Shown in pieces: positions 4,680 through 5,061 of a stretch of DNA of 5,061 bases; positions within the stretch are counted from its first letter, which is position 1; every line of letters begins with the position of its first letter. Made by a program: the position numbers and the translations under genes. Origin of the DNA: an uncultured Oscillospiraceae bacterium (GTDB lineage Bacteria > Bacillota > Clostridia > Oscillospirales > Ruminococcaceae); contig CAJTVI010000116.1 in NCBI GenBank assembly GCA_910579545.1, positions 1 to 5,061 on the forward strand, read 5' to 3'. The notes under the pieces were generated by a model. It ran no database searches. It saw nothing but the letters and a program-made list of their open reading frames with translations, and was not told the DNA's origin.

Positions 4680-5061
4680 ATGCGGATCGCGGGGGTCATT
4701 GCCGAATACGACCCGTTCCACGCCGGGCACGCCTGGCAGCTGGCAAGGCTGCGGCAGCTGGGGGCGCAGTACATCGTGGTGTGCATGTCCGGCCCGGTGG
4801 TGCAGCGGGGTACGGCGGCGCTGTTCCCGGTGCGGACCCGGGCGGCGGCGGCGCTGGCCGCGGGGGCCGACCTGGTGCTGGCCCTGCCCGCGCCCTGGGC
4901 GGCCTTGAGCGCCGAGGGCTTTGCTGCGGGTGGGGTGGCGGTGCTGAGCGCCCTGGGCTGTGTGGACACCCTCGCCTTTGGGGCCGAGCACCCGGACGCC
5001 GATCATCGGGCGGCGGCCGCCGCGCTGCAAAGCCCCGGCTTTGCGGCGGCGCTGCGGCAGG
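4680..5061 (+). CDS. tmcAL: tRNA(Met) cytidine acetate ligase, N-terminal part
   Basis: The window holds the first 127 residues of a protein usually about 400 long; it runs off the right edge. Family members (Bacillus YlbM/TmcAL) use ATP and acetate to form acetyl-adenylate, then acetylate cytidine 34 of elongator tRNA-Met to N4-acetylcytidine. The nucleotidyltransferase start GVIAEYDPFHAGH (5-17) carries the HxGH motif (14-17). It is followed by VCMSGPVVQRG (34-44), AGADLVLALP (61-70), SAEGFAAGGV (77-86) and LGCVDTLAFGAE (92-103), all in family order. Two family-typical positions differ: Asp11 where most have Asn (EYNPFH), and Pro39-Val40 where MSGNFVQRG is typical. The ATG at 4680 follows AGGGGG (4668-4673) by 6 nt and fits the family N-terminus. 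An in-frame ATG at 4656, with AGGGGA upstream, would add eight residues. It is divergent from ackA, with 343 nt between starts. Confidence 0.92.
   Translation, partial: MRIAGVIAEYDPFHAGHAWQLARLRQLGAQYIVVCMSGPVVQRGTAALFPVRTRAAAALAAGADLVLALPAPWAALSAEGFAAGGVAVLSALGCVDTLAFGAEHPDADHRAAAAALQSPGFAAALRQ

Noticed and set aside
4435..4908. Cysteine-rich frame on the + strand, with KCKNCKDGCKKHAC near its start
   Set aside because: It enters tmcAL in another frame, has no ribosome binding site, and the cysteines come from the repeated TGCAAAA-type sequence. Likely chance.
1..5061. CRISPR array, tRNA or rRNA genes, insertion sequences, attachment sites
   Set aside because: No regularly spaced repeats, no cloverleaf with CCA end, no rRNA motifs, no transposase or integrase coding sequence were seen.

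Overview
This is a GC-rich bacterial window with the small spacing, Shine-Dalgarno sequences and rho-independent terminators of a Firmicute. The gene set is an acetate kinase divergent from a TmcAL-type tRNA acetate ligase, an HPr-fold protein and a CNNM/CorC membrane protein. Together with the high GC, this suggests a GC-rich gut Clostridia lineage (Oscillospiraceae/Ruminococcaceae type). That placement is inference from gene content and composition. No 16S or other taxonomic marker is present, and I see no mobile-element, phage or CRISPR hallmarks.

Layout. Bases 1-223 hold a 55-residue zinc-ribbon protein with a GTG start. A promoter near 251-279 precedes an unrecognised 145-residue protein (338-775, + strand). 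A strong bidirectional terminator (829-870) separates it from a convergent CNNM/CorC-family membrane protein (925-2190, - strand). Next comes a 617-bp stretch without a confident gene (2191-2807). It holds a long imperfect hairpin (2346-2427), a smaller hairpin (2519-2545), a weak candidate small ORF on the - strand, and an extended -10 promoter with a structured leader. That leader feeds a 73-residue HPr-like protein (2808-3029, + strand). This protein keeps the Ser46-type regulatory site but lacks the active-site histidine. Acetate kinase (ackA, 3134-4336, - strand) follows, with a clear terminator, ribosome binding site, leader hairpin and near-consensus promoter. Its divergent partner is the start of tmcAL (4680 to the window end, + strand).

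How the genes may work together. AckA interconverts acetate and acetyl phosphate with ATP formation. TmcAL, by family knowledge, activates acetate with ATP to make N4-acetylcytidine in elongator tRNA-Met. The divergent pair therefore shares a metabolite, acetate. The HPr-like protein next to the ackA 3' end resembles Crh-type regulators in lacking the phosphotransfer histidine, so a role in carbon regulation is possible but unproven.

The core genes are ordinary housekeeping genes. I did not find a convincing new multi-gene system. The least explained material is the 2191-2807 intergenic region and the HPr-like gene.
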